A DNA stretch of 64,000 bases from Carettochelys insculpta (taxonomy: Eukaryota > Chordata > Testudines > Carettochelyidae), in assembly GCF_033958435.1 (NCBI RefSeq), contig NC_134141.1:104015001-104079000 (forward strand), given 5' to 3'. The position numbers and the translations under genes are program-made. Positions 30,974 through 43,282 of the stretch are shown here, in pieces. Within the stretch, counting starts at the first letter, position 1, and each line of letters starts with the position of its first letter. The notes under the pieces were generated by a model, which was not told the origin of the DNA, made no database searches, and worked only from the letters and a program-made list of their open reading frames with translations.

Positions 30974-32714
30974 TGTCTGAGCACTAGTTTGTCACAGACA
31001 AAATTTAGTTCTCCAACAAGCAGTACAATGTACTGAAGAAATGCATGGGGTCTGGGGTTTTTTCATCCTTGTATGACTTCTCACATTTTTTTACATGTTC
31101 TCTACAGCTGGACTGTGAGCAGAAGGATAAATTCTCTGTGTGATCTGTACAAAGAAGAGCAGCTCAAAGAGGTATTTACTTCAGCAGCCACTCCCTCACA
31201 GAAGTTATACTCCACTCTTGGAAGTCAGATCCTCATGAAGATGATCAGAAAACATATTTACAACTATACAGTAAAATCATTGATAATATCATTGAGCAGT
31301 TTTCTCTCACATTTTCAGACATACAAGACCTCTGCTTTCTTAACCAGCCATACTCAACAAGATTTCAAGCTTTCAGAAAGCTGTTCCCCAAAGAAGTTCT
31401 TTCTTCACTCTAAAGCTCTTATGGAAGGTTTGGATTTCCCTGTTGATTCATAAGCATAGTTTGATGTCTATATTTGGTGAGCAGCTCCAGCCAGGCCAAC
31501 TAGGCAGTGCATGGTAGTCAAATTCTTCTCCTGCTCAAGGCTTGCCATTGTATGGGGGAGGTATATTCCTGCAAACTACACCAAAGTGATTATACAAATG
31601 TTTATTTTAGTGATTTTTGTAATGTTTGTGTTTAAATGTGGGTGTAGCCATTTGTTGTTTTCAATTGATGGGAGTATGGTTACATAGCTGATGACAGATA
31701 CCATCAGGAGATTATGAGTAGGGCAGAATTCAGCCATGAAGGTTCTTAATAGTGAAGACAAGTAGTAAAATGGAATGGAGAAGTGGAAGCCAGTGGAAGG
31801 ACCATAAGAAGGTGACAGGCTCAAAGCGACAAGCAAGGAAAGAAACCTTTCCAGCAACATTCTAAAGGGAGATAAGGGGGACATCTGGTTTGTCAAGGCC
31901 AGACAGGAGAAAACTTCAGTAGTTAAGATGCTAGGTGAAGAGGACCTGGATGACAATTTTATTAGCTGTGTGGGCTAATAAAGGCCAAATCTTAGGGATG
32001 TTAAGGCTGGTGAAATGTGAGTATCCTGACTGAGGGCTTGGCCAACAATGATGCTCAAGTTGTGGGCCTGAGTTGCAGAAAGGATGGTGATACTGCTTAC
32101 AGTGACTGAGAAAGAAGGGATTTGGAGTTCAAGCTGACAGCTGGACAGCCACAAGAAAATGTTAAATGCCAGAGGAAAATAGTTCTGAACTTTTGAACCA
32201 GATGGGGACCAGAGTTGGCGCCTGGTTCTGTTCACCTTGACGTCAAAGAGCAAACATTTCACTGATTTCAGTGGGGCAGGTTGAGACCTTTCGCAGCTTG
32301 AGCTCCTCTTTGACTTTATGAATCAAAGGAATTTGGCAGAGTTGATTTCATTTTAATGGTTACCTTGATTAAAAGTCTTGTGACACTTTGCTCCACATAT
32401 TGCATTGTCCTGACTTCAGACCTCAGTTGTTATAACAAAGTGCAATATTTGTTTTCTGAACACCCATAGGAAATAACCAAGGGTATGGACTGAGTCTCCC
32501 TCTTAAAATTCCGGTTTTGCCATAAAAACCAAGAGCAAAATGATGGCTTTGACTCATTGAACCAATAATATTAGAACAGCTCCCTTCCACTTTTGTTTTG
32601 TTTTGTTTTGTTTTAGGAGACTGGTCAGTTTTTCCCTGGCCCATTCAGAAGTGTCTAGAAGACTGAAATGAAAAGGGTAACATTAGAAAGTGAGCGTCTC
32701 TGAGCAAATTCCCT
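30974..32714. other. Non-coding interval, nothing recognised
   Basis: Open frames of up to 126 codons show no motifs. A (TTTTG)n microsatellite lies at about 32593-32615. Confidence 0.35.
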
Positions 32715-32728
32715 TCCTCTTAAATTAG

Positions 32729-33695
32729 TAACAGAGAGGTAGCCATGTTAGTCTGTATTCTAACAACACAACTTCAAGATAGGCCCAAGACTATCAATAA
32801 CAGAACACCACTTGTCATTCCTTTGTCATTACCCAGATCAAACCCCTGAAACACACCATTAAAAACCTACAACCTATTCTACATCATGCTGCTACACTCC
32901 GGAAGGCCCTACATGAGAGGCCTGTTCTCTCCTATAGACAATCTCCTAACCTAAGAAAGATTCTCACTAGCAATCACTGGCTACACCACGGTAATACTAA
33001 TCCTGGACCTTTTCCTTGCAACAAACTCCACTGCCAACTTTATCCACAAATTTATTCTGGGGATACCATCACTGCACCTAAGCATTATAGTTACAAGATC
33101 AAGGGCTCACTCGTGTACCTCAACAAATATTATATATGCCATTATGTGCCAACAATGCCCCTCCACTGTTTTCATTGAACAAATTGTGCAAACTCTTCGC
33201 CAAAGACTGAATGGGACACAAAGCAGACATCAGGAATCTCAATGCAAATAAGCCAATCGGTGAACATTTCAATGGAGTGGGCCATTCTGTTAAAGACCTG
33301 AGAATTTGCATCTTACAACAAAAAAGACTTTAAAAACAGATTGCATAGGGGGATTCGTGAATTGGAGTTCATATTCAAATTTAACACATTAATACTTGGT
33401 GTGAACAAAGACAAGAATTACCTCATGCATTACAAGTACTGCTTCCCTTCCTTTGATGTTCATAATTATCTCAGGCAAGACACTTAACATCCCCCATCCC
33501 TCATCCCCCCTCCTTCAGTCCTATGTACTTGATTTGTCAGTTTTTATTGCAATTCTTTTTTGGACCTATGGACTTATAGATGTCTGTCTGTACTGGAAAT
33601 GTTATTGATCTGATGAAGTGGATCTGTCCCATGAAAACTCATCACCAAATAAATCATTTTGTTGGTCTTTAAAATGCTACATTACTGTTGATTTG
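32729..33695 (+). mobile_element. Penelope-like insertion, 967 bp, 14-bp target duplication
   Basis: A perfect 14-bp repeat TCCTCTTAAATTAG flanks it (32715-32728 and 33696-33709). It opens with the terminal block GTAGCCATGTTAGTCTGTAT and then passes into coding remnants. These read LQPILHHAATLRKAL, NPGPFPCNKLHCQLYPQIY, and after frame changes ELEFIFKFNT and NKDKNYLMHYKYCF. This is the linker, nuclease region and C-terminus of a Penelope-like element. The 3' end carries GATGAAGTGGATCTGTCCCA and TCATCACCAAATAAATCATT. The reverse transcriptase is absent: this is a 5'-truncated copy that still carries a piece of the terminal block. Confidence 0.8.
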
Positions 33696-33709
33696 TCCTC
33701 TTAAATTAG

Positions 33710-36700
33710 AAAATGAGCTACTTAAGGAAGTTGAATTCCTCAGGATGTATGCTATTAATAAGCAATAAGATAATACTGAGAAATCATATCTAGCACCACA
33801 CTCACAAGGGGATATTTATAAAAGGAAAATCAAATATATTTTCTTTCCCAAACAGCCTGCATTGTAAGGAGGAAATTCATCCCTATGCAATGGTCTAGCA
33901 CAGTCCACTGAAGTCTGTGATGCTTGCCAGGGATATTCAGGCTTTTGATACCATCTGCCTCTGGCTCTAGGGGCTGCCTCTGCTCAAGTAGTCCCCTCTG
34001 TGGCTTGAAGGATCTTCACATGCGGGTTGGGGAGGACAGGCTGTGGACTTGAGGAAGGAGAGCTACTTACCCAGTCTTTGTGGCAGGCAAAATTGGTGGA
34101 GCCCCAGCCCTGCTGGCTTCTCTCTTGATGTTGCAGCTGCCTCCAATGGCCACTCTCAATACTGCATGCCTCCTCTCCGGGCCCCTCCATTTCACCTTCT
34201 TCCTCTTCCTTCTGCCCCCTCCCTTTCCATATTCTGGGAAGCCCTGGAATTTTAGACATTTCCTATTTTCTAGGCACAACCAAACCTTGACCTTGGTTTA
34301 AGTTAGGGCAAGAGGAAGCTGCCTACCAAATGTTGTGGTTATACCTCTTACAGTTTCAGAGGAGTTCTTGAACAAACGTAGCAGACAGGCACACTGTAAA
34401 ACAGAGAGAGAGAGATTTATGTTGTTGCTGGGTTATTTGATTTGATCCCAGGGTAAATAGGTCTGTTTACACATGCACTTTTAAAAAGGCAGTCTCTTTC
34501 TGAACCTAGGAAGAAAAGAAATATTGCTAATTATGTTATTGTAGGCTACTGAATGCAAACCATTGAGACACTTGTTTAAGCATTAAGGCCATGTCTACAC
34601 TCCAGAGAATGTAGCAACAGACCTACAGAGCCATAGCTCCTTACCAGGCATACACAAAGTCTACAGAGATGGAAAGGGTTCCTCTGTTGTTATAGGAGCA
34701 CCCAGGGTTAGATTTACATTACATGCCCTTCAGTACAGCAGCCTCATCACCCTCCTCTGCCTACAGCTGATTGTCATGTTTTCCATAAAAAATGAAACTT
34801 TTAAGCCACTTTTAACTTGTAGGTTGTCTTAGAACACCGGTGCCCTTGGACATGTGCCTACTCTGCCTAATTGGAAATCTGGCCCTGGGGACACCACATC
34901 CCCAAGGGATGGTAGCTAGGTCAACAGCCGCATTCTTCCAGTGACCTGTATACATTTACTTTGGGGGGGCACGTTACATGGGCCTAGCTATGGTGGATTT
35001 TTCACACCCCAGAGTGCTATAGTCATGTGGATTTAAATTTTAAGTATACACCATGCCTTGAAGGCTCATTATCAGACGAGATTCTCATTGACCTGCCTTT
35101 TAATGTTTTATGAGGAGATGTTGCCATATTTGCGCATTTACAATGGTTTTCAGGTGTAATTAATACCACTTAAATATCTAGCCAGAGGACTGTCAGCTGA
35201 AAAAAGGCAGCTGAAGCTTTCAAAGTCCAGCCTTACATGTAACACTGGCTGATCATTATACTGCTGATCATCCCCTCAGAACCATTCAGCTAATGGGGTA
35301 TCTTTTGTGGCTGGGGGAGCCAAAAGCCTTGCCAGGCCCCAGGGCAAGATGAGAGGGGAAGCTCTGTGCTCCCAGAAAGGCTTGGGCAGAAGGGGTGAGG
35401 CTGTGGAGCAGCCAGACCTCGGTGCCACCTGGAACATGCCATGCCACTCACCCACCTCCTCCCACAAGGCAGCCCTCTGAGCCGACAGGAGTGCACTGTC
35501 CCTTTTGATTACCAGGTGCAAGGACTATTGTCCCCTTTGCTGCTGGCTCCTCCTCTCCCCCACCATCGGCAGGCCTGGCTGTTGCACCAGAACAATTTTT
35601 GTAGGCAAGAGTCTGAAAGCCGTTGAACAAAACTGTAAACCCTGTATATGATGGAAACCATTTCAAACAGGGGTTTCTTCAAGGCACCCCAGTACCTTTA
35701 GTTGCAGCATGCTGGGGTATCTGTTACTCTCTGACATTCCATTGATTTGCAAAGACAGTGAAATTACTGCTGCAAATCTGGGATGTGCAACAACAGATAA
35801 ATATTCTACTGTATTCTCTTTCAGTCATTCAGCCATTTAAGATGCTTTATCCTCTTCTTGACTAAAATCGTGTTCAGCTAAAAAGAACCGGGTTCCCACA
35901 TTGTAAAATCTGAGGATTTTTGGACAAAATTTAGACCAGCAAATTTTAAGTTTAGTAAGCTAATGAATATCTTCATGACCTTATCCCTGTCTTAGAGTGA
36001 CCTCTGCCATTAAAACAGAGTAGCAGCCCACAAAAGGAATTGGTGGGGAGGAAGCTGGGATGGAAATCTTAAAGAGTTTGCAAATGCACCAGGATCCCCC
36101 ATACGACTGTGGAATGACAAGATAAAGATGCAATACCGGTGAGTGTCAATTAAAACTGTAGCTGCTTGTGGCTACGGTTTGCAGATTTATTTAACAATTT
36201 TTTTATGCAATCTGTTTCCAGGATCCTCTTTGAAGTGAGTTACTATTGTAAAGTCTGAACCTACAAACCTGCAGTCACAGGACTATTCTCACTGATTTCA
36301 AAAGAACTGCTCTTGTGAGGTAGGGATATGTGACATATGGTTTGCGGGACCACATAGTGATGTTTTGAAATGTATTTCTGAAAGGATGGTGTAGTACCCA
36401 TAAGTGGCACAATGCAAAGCTCACAGCTGATGGAAAGGGAAGTACACAGTCTTGTGCTATGCAGCTCCAAGCATGATTTAGACAGCTTTGGGGGAATGTG
36501 TAAATTAGAGCAGCTTCCCAGGAGTCACCAGAGGACCTTAGTGCTTTCCAGTGTTATGTACTGTGGCCCCACCCGAACACACCCTTTGACTCCCAACCAT
36601 GCCGCTGCTGTCAGGGATTACATGTGATTGTTTTCCTTGAATCTTACAGTGGGGGAATTCTCTACCATGCAGATCTGGGGAGGCAGGGCCCCTTCATACC

Positions 36701-37711
36701 ACTCTGGCCTTTTACCTGGTGGGAGTAAAAATCTGAGCATAGTGTACTGTTTGACCTACCATATAGAGAATTATTATTCCTATTACCACAGCACTAGAAC
36801 CTCTGAGACTGTGGTACGCTAGGGGCCATGCAAACAAAACAAAAGGCCAGCATCTGCATTCAAAGAGTTTACAAATTTATGTGAAGATTGATTACCCCAA
36901 TGCATGAAAAGGAAATAAATTTCTCCATCCAAAGTTCTTAAGTGTCCAATCCTCCAATATGCTGAGGCACTTCAACTACTATAGATGTTATTGGGAACAA
37001 AGAACACGCAACATCTTGCAATATCATACCATGCAATCAGCAGCTGTACTCTGAAGAAGGAGGAAAATAGAGTACAACCTACTTTACTTGGGACATTTAC
37101 AATGATTCAGTATTAGGTATGGAGAAACTAATTTTCAACAACAATATGAGTTTTATTAGTTTCTAGCACTAAACAAAGAACTGCTTGTAAATTGGATGAG
37201 CATACAGACTGGGGGAAATAAGAGTTTATATTTCAAAAGTAACATGGAAACTTTACTGTGAGGAGTGATAGCATGTTTTCCACGCAGGTTTTTGTTTGTT
37301 TTTGTTTTGTTCTGTTTTGTTTTGCTAAAAACTGAACTTTTTCCATTAAAAACAAAATTTTGGGGGACTGGTTTTCTGAAAACAAAAAAAAACAGTTGTC
37401 AGGTTGGGTTGTTTTTTGTTTTGTTTTTTGTTTTTGGTGGGGGAGGTGTTATCCTGGAAGTTTTCAAACAATATTAGCTTCATTTTCACATTGCAGAGAT
37501 AGTCTGTTAAGCTGTAGCACTTTCTGTGCCAGTGCATTAAGGAGAGGTCCTTGCCAAGACACTTTGCATGCTGGATTTGCTCCCCCCGTTATCAAAAGCC
37601 AGAGTCTGAAAGTCAAAATTAGCTAATTAAATTACGTACGTTCAAAGAATAACACAAGGACAAAGTGGACAGGACATTTATAATGTTTTCCTTTTGTTAT
37701 TATTTCTAACA
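33710..37711. other. Non-coding interval with a probable MITE relic
   Basis: At 34587 GGCCATGTCTACACTCCAG begins what looks like another GTCTACAC-type MITE. A diverged right part follows near 34985-35020 (TTTTTCACACCCCAGAGTG). The remainder is AT-rich DNA with poly-T/G runs near 37280-37330 and 37400-37440. No gene seen. Confidence 0.4.
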
Positions 37712-39180
37712 GTTTGAGCATCAGTACCAGGCAAATTAGTAGAAACAATAGTAAAGCATAAAATTGCAAGGCACGTAGAAGAGCACGAATTGTTGGGCAA
37801 AACTCAGCATGGTTTCTGCAGAGGGAAGTTGTGTCTAACTAATCTATTAGAATTCTTTGAAGGGGTTAATAAACATGCGGACAAGGGGCACCCAGTGGAC
37901 ATAATATACCTAGATTTCCAGAAAGCCTTTGACACGGTCCCACACCAAAGGCTTTTATGTAAATTAGGCGGTCATGGGATAGGAGGAAAGATCCTTTCAT
38001 GGATCGGGAATTGGTTAAAAGACAGAAAACAAAGGGTTGGAATAAATGGTAAATTTTCACAATGGAGGGGGGTAACTAGTGGTGTTCCCCAGGGGTCAGT
38101 CCTGGGACCGATCCTGTTCAACTTGTTCATCAATGATCTAGAAAATGAGGTAAGCAGTGAGGTGGCAAAGTTTGCAGATGACACCAAGTTGTTCAGGACA
38201 GTCAAAACCAAAAGGGATTGTGAAGAACTACAAAAAGATTTCAGCAAACTGAGTGATTGGGCAGCAAAATGGCAAATGAAATTTAATGTGGGTAAGTGTC
38301 AGGTAATGCACATTGGAAAAAATAACCCAAATTACACGTACAACATGATGGGGTCAAATTTAGCTACGACAGATCACGAAAGGGATCTTGGAGTTATAGT
38401 GGATAGTTCTCTGAAGACATCCACGCAGTGTGCAGCGGCAGTTAGTAAAGCAAATAGGATGTTAGGAATTATTAAAAAAGGGATAGATAATAAGACAAAA
38501 GATATCATACTTCCCCTCTATAAAACTATGGTACACCCACATCTTGAGTACTGTGTGCAGATGTGGTCTCCTCACCTCAAAAAAGATATATTGGCATTAG
38601 AAAATGTTCAGAAAAGGGCAACTAAGATGATCAGGGGTTTGGAACAGGTCCCATATGGGGAGAGGCTAGAGAGACTGGGACTTTTCAGTCTGCAAAAGAG
38701 GCGATTGAGGGGCGATATGATAGAGGTATACAAAATCATGAATGGTGTGGAGAAAGTGAATATAGAAAAATTATTTACCTTTTCCCATAATACAAGAACC
38801 AGGGGACACCAAATGAAATTGATGGGTAGTAGGTTCAAAACTAACAAAAGGAAATTTTTCTTCACACAGCGCACAGTCAACCTGTGGAACTCCTTGCCGG
38901 AGGAGGCTGTGAAGGCCAGGACTCTATTAGGGTTTAAAAAAGAGCTCGATAAATTTTTGCATGTTAGGTCCAAAAATGGCTATTAGCCAGGGGTAAAGTA
39001 TGGTGCCCTAGCCTTCAGTACAGGGGCAGGAGATGGATGGCAGGAGATAAATCACTTGATCATTGTCTTCTGTTCTCCTTCTCTGGGGCACCTGGCATTG
39101 GCCACTGTCGGCAGACGGGATGCTGCGCTGGATGGACCTTTGGTCTGACCCAGTATGGCCATTCTTATGTTCTTATGTTC
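37712..39180 (+). mobile_element. CR1 LINE, 5'-truncated, well preserved
   Basis: The insertion carries the 3' half of ORF2 and the full 3' UTR. It ends in TTCTTATGTTCTTATGTTC, the short 3' tandem unit typical of turtle CR1. The sequence just before the end, GACCCAGTATGGCCATTCTT, is the antisense partner of the 3' tip seen in the minus-strand copies at 24108 and 46700. It is the best-preserved LINE copy in the window. Confidence 0.9.
37715..38986 (+). pseudogene. CR1 ORF2 reverse transcriptase, 3' part, open frame
   Basis: The frame is open from about 37715 to the TAG at 38984-38986, over 420 codons without a stop. It contains the reverse transcriptase blocks: [13 protein letters not shown] (first catalytic Asp), [20 protein letters not shown] (template/dNTP block) and FADDTKLF with the catalytic FADD pair. 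After these come the thumb-like and C-terminal blocks: [17 protein letters not shown], then [16 protein letters not shown] and [12 protein letters not shown]. The enzyme makes cDNA at nicked target sites. The N-terminal endonuclease and the start of the RT are missing through 5' truncation, so it cannot move by itself. The lack of disabling mutations indicates a young copy. Confidence 0.9.
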
Positions 39181-39655
39181 ACTATGTTACAAAGTCTCCT
39201 GAAAGTGAAAACAAGCACTCATATGACACTGCTGTAGCCAGCAGTTCAAGGTATTTATATGTCAAATATGCTAAATATTCATATGCCCCTTCCTGTTTTG
39301 ACTCGTAGGCTCTAAAGTTTTCAGTTGTTTTGGTAATGATGGCAGTTATGTAAAAAAATCTATGTAAGTTGTACTTAAAAACAAAGAGATTGTGCTACAG
39401 TAATTGAGATAACTGAAAAATGCTATTTTTCTTTGGGTAATGCAAATATTTTTAATCAAAATAATAATATACAGTGTACACTTTGTATTGTGTTGTAATT
39501 AAAATCAATATACTTGAACATGTAGAAAATATCCAAAAATATTAGACTTAAATAAATTGACATTGCATTATTGTTCAACAGTGCGATTAGAACCATTGTC
39601 ACAGTTTTTTAATCTCATGATTAATTGCATTTTCTAATGTTTGACAGCCCCGCTT
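39181..39655. repeat. Old interspersed repeat, probably hAT-derived
   Basis: The segment includes CTCCTGAAAGTGAAAACAAG, CAAGGTATTTATATGTCAA and CATATGCCCCTTCCTGTTTT. It ends with CTCATGATTAATTGCATTTT and TGTTTGACAGCCCC. I recall this order from a repeat that is very common in turtle and crocodilian genomes. The class is not certain. The CR1 at 37712 ends exactly where this repeat begins. Confidence 0.4.
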
Positions 39656-39776
39656 TTCATCACTGCTCGTGAATAATGCAGCCATTCCAAACTTCTGCCA
39701 ATAAAACCGTCCCATGGCTAACCTCTCCAACAATACGTCACACCATTACTGGTACTACAGCTGGGCTGACATCTCT

Positions 39777-40214
39777 CGCTACGTCTAGATTACACTGATT
39801 TGTTGACAGAAGTTTTTGTCAGAAGATACCTTCTGACAAAACTTCTGTAGACAGACCACAGCCAAATTGCAAGAGGATTGGAAGTGTGATCCACTCTGTT
39901 GACAGAGCGGCCGGACAGCCCGTCTGCTCTCTCGACAAAATGGCCAGCCAGAAGCACAGCAGACAGGGCTGTCCGGTGTCCTGAAAGCCCTGTCGACAGA
40001 GGGCCCCCTGGAACATCCAGACTGGCTTTCTGTTGACAGATGTCTGTTGACAGAGGTTTTCTGCCTTGTGGGGAGCAGAATGAGAGTGTGGAAAAAAGTG
40101 CAGCATTCTGCCAATTTACTGTTGACAGAACACCTTGGAAATCTGGGCACTCTATGGATTTTGTTGACAAAAACCCCAGTTTTGTCAATAAAACCCTCTA
40201 GTGTAGACCGTGCC
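39777..40214. mobile_element. MITE of the GTCAACAGAA family, 438 bp
   Basis: It starts CGCTACGTCTAGATTACACT and ends CTAGTGTAGACCGTGCC. It shares GAAGTTTTTGTCAGAAGATA and AGCACAGCAGACAGGGCTGT with the element at 30704. The minus-strand open frames of up to 172 codons have no protein signature and follow the repeat. Confidence 0.7.
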
Positions 40215-40754
40215 CCTGATGACTGGTTTGCACAGGAAAGACTCAAAACCACTTGATAAAAGTAATAGGAAACAATGGCATATTGATACTGTTTTCCAAA
40301 CAAAATGCCCCATTTCTTTTTATGGGGAAATTAGATAAAAATAAAAGTCCCAATGTCTAGTAAATTGAAAAGGAATAAACTGGTCGAGAATACATTTCTC
40401 CCTCCCCCTCCCCAAGATATTATTATAAAGACCTAATGGAAGACAGTACTTTAAAGTATCCTTTTATCTGGCATACACTCGGAGTTTCCATTTAATACCG
40501 TAAAGTCTCTCCGCCCCCAACACTTATATTTCACCCTTGCTGAAAGCAGACATCTTCTCTTTTCCAAACTGATAACACCATAAAGCATAATTTCTATTTT
40601 CCCCTTTAATCTGTCTAGGACAACATTAAACATGATTTGTGCTGCCAGGTAGTTGGTTTATCTCGTTGTCTGAATGGTCATAATGCATGGGCACAATAAT
40701 TTTAGAAACCCCTTTTTGGTAACCCCACTGCACTCACTCCAATAGGAACTCCTC

Positions 40755-41151
40755 AGCTACGGTTCGACTAGTGAGTTGTGCTGGCAAAATCCCGGTTCTG
40801 CTGACAAACCTTGGGCAGTGTACACACACAGCATGGGACTTGGCGACAGCATCTGGACAAAACACAGCACTTTAATGCGGTCAAGAGACTCTGTTGACAA
40901 AAAAGCTGTAAGGCTGCTCTGCAGGGCCTTCTTTTGACAGACAGGGCATCCACAACAATGGGCAGCCCTGTCTGCTGTGCTTTCGGGTGCCTGTTTTGTT
41001 GAGAGAATAGCTGGGCAGGCCGGCTGCTGTCGATAGAGTGCTATTCCAGTTGGCTTTTGTGTGTGGCCATACTCTGTCAACAGAAGTTTTGTTGGGAAAT
41101 CTCTTCCAAGAGTGACTTCTCTTGGCGGAGCGCTGTCGTGTACCTGTAACC
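40755..41151. mobile_element. MITE of the GTCAACAGAA family, older copy
   Basis: The ends AGCTACGGTTCGACTAG and CTGTCGTGTACCTGTAACC are diverged inverted relatives of the family ends. The interior has CAGACAGGGCATCCACA and GCAGCCCTGTCTGCTGTGCT as in the two related elements, in the opposite orientation. Confidence 0.6.
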
Positions 41152-42049
41152 CTGCTGTTCAGATTTCTAACACAGCTTTATAGCTTTCTTTTAGCTACTG
41201 CGTAACACAAAACCAAAGCTCCATTTTAATGATTGCACAAGCGCAGCTTAATAAGGAAAGGCTGAATGGTTGCTAACATCCTCCTAGCTGTATCCTTTTC
41301 CATTTAGATAACTTTGATTTTATTTTTCACTCTTTTTAAACAGAGTTGACTGAAACTGGGCCTTTGTTTTTATTCCTTTGCTTTCTCATCAGTGCTAGGG
41401 TAAAGTTCAGCCTAGATTCTTAATCCAGGGCTGCTACTGTAGAAAAAAAAAACAATTGAAAAGCAAAGCACAAATGTTTCAGTGGGTCTCAAGGAAAGCG
41501 GTGGGTCTGTTTTGCTTGAGATGGGTTGCTCCTGTTTGGCTATGAAGACATCGATAAAAAATAATAGGTAGAATCTGACAGGATTTCTTTACCAATTTAC
41601 AACTTTTTATGGTGGATTAGTTAGTTAATGGCCACTGGCTACTTGGATGTCTCAGAGCTCTCCCTCTGACAGAGGCACTTCTGTGAATACGGGCAGAGCT
41701 AATTAATGTTAAATAAAAGGTGATGGGGCCTGTAGCATTGGCCAGAAAGGGCGAGTGAGCCGGTCCACACTGATCCCAAGGAGCAGGACTCAGTGTTAGG
41801 TTTGCAGGGTCAAGAGCCACCCGGCTTTGGCACCTTCTGAACGGGGGTGGGGGCTGTGACTTTTACCAAAAGTTGTGTATTTCCTCCCAGCGCCTGGCCT
41901 CCAAAGAACTGCCCCTGCGAACGGCCGGGGAGTCACCAGGGGGAGAAAGGGGGCTGTAAGGGGAAGGGATTTCCACCTTCTCAGGCCTCCGAGCTCGGCC
42001 TGATCCCACACTCCGCCTGACTCCTGGGGTCAGCCACACAGAGGTGTGG
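41152..42049. other. Upstream flank of the GDNF CpG island
   Basis: Ordinary AT-rich DNA passing into GC-rich DNA after about 41800. No gene seen. Confidence 0.4.
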
Positions 42050-42566
42050 GAGTGAGCAACCCGCGGCTGCGGCCTCCCTCCCGCGCGGCAGGTGATCGAA
42101 GCGCGTCCTGCCCTGCAGCGCCCGGCGCCTAGAACTCCCAGCCACGTGCTGCCCGGCTCGGGCCAGCCACCGGGCTCCGCTACCGCAGGACACGCCTGGG
42201 AAGGAGCCGCTCTGCGGACACTGCGCTCGCCAGCCCCGGCGCTTCTCCCTAGCGCTGGCCGCACCTGCGGGGGGGCCCCGGGCCGGGATGGGGCCGTTGC
42301 GCGGAGCGGGGGCCGCGCCTCTGGCGGGGGGGGTGAAGCTGTGGAGCCGGGGTGGGGGGTTATGTTACATCCGCTTGGAAGGGGAGCGGCAGACGCCGGC
42401 CAAGTCAAGAAGCTGCCTTCGCCGCTGGCCGTGTCATCCGGGCTATGCAGAGCGCTGACTTCAGCCGCGAGCTATTTGGACGGGTCCGGGCTCGGGGGCT
42501 AACGTGTGTTTAGACCCGAAAGCGAATCAGCGGCGGCAGCGGAGGGCGCGTCACCACCAGGGGCCC

Positions 42567-42573
42567 TATAAAG
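42567..42573 (+). promoter_or_regulatory. TATA-like box, candidate main GDNF promoter
   Basis: TATAAAG lies in the CpG island in the context GGGGCCCTATAAAGCC, preceded by CGTCACC, a partial cAMP-response-like word. A start would be expected about 25-30 bp downstream. GDNF in mammals has a TATA-containing upstream promoter, which makes this attractive. No transcript data support it here. Confidence 0.4.
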
Positions 42574-42596
42574 CCATCTCCAGCGCCGCTACGCCC

Positions 42597-43282
42597 TGGC
42601 AACTCGAGTGCCTCGCCCGCCGGACTGCGCCCCTCTGCCCCGCGCCCGACCCCGGAGGGGCCCGCGCAGGTGGCTGGATGCTCTCGCCCCGCGCCTGGCC
42701 TGCGGGACCGGTCGCTCTTCCGCTGCACGTGGCGCCTCTGGGATCTAACCTGCCAACGTGACGCGCTCCCTCTCCGGAGGAGGGAGTCTCCCGGCTGCGG
42801 CGGCGGCGGCAGCCTCGGCTGCGTCCCCGCTCGCCCGCCCGCGCCGCTGCTCGGGTGCATGTGTGAGTGGCCCCGGGCCCCGCTGGCGCTCCCGGAGCCC
42901 CCATGTCCGCCGCGGCCTCCCCGCAGCTGCTGATGGGGTGTCCCGCTCCCGTTCCCCGGCAGGAGCTCCGCGGCCGCCGTCAGAGCCAGTCCCCGCTGCC
43001 CGGCGGCGCGGGCTGCAGCCGCTGCTGAGCCGGGACTCGGCTGCGGGGCAAGGCTCAGCCAGAGCCGGGCGCTGCCGCCGCCGCTCTCCGCAGGGAGCGC
43101 GCACCTGCGGCGGCGGGGGAGGGCGCACGGGGCGGCCCCTTCCCCCCGCATCCGGCAGCGTGAACTTTTCCCGAGCCCCCACCCTCGGCGCATCCCCGAG
43201 CTGAGCCGCACGCAGCCAGCGGCGGCCGGCCGGGCTCCCCGGAGTTAATGTCCGTGCCGGGGCCGACGAGACCGTCTCAAAG
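42597..43282 (+). other. GDNF: Candidate non-coding GDNF exon 1
   Basis: The start is inferred from the TATA-like box. The end is set at CTCAAAG|GTGAGGGG, a strong donor at 43283. GDNF has a non-coding first exon in mammals. Other donor-like GTAA sites exist nearby (for example GAGGTAACC near 43407), so the boundary is tentative. Confidence 0.3.

Noticed and set aside
39785..40303. 172-codon minus frame
   Set aside because: It follows the MITE sequence and has no protein signature; related frames in the other family members differ.
42510..43211. 233-codon minus-strand frame upstream of GDNF, possible antisense gene
   Set aside because: Low-complexity GC-driven translation without motifs. 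An antisense RNA is possible but nothing in the sequence shows it.
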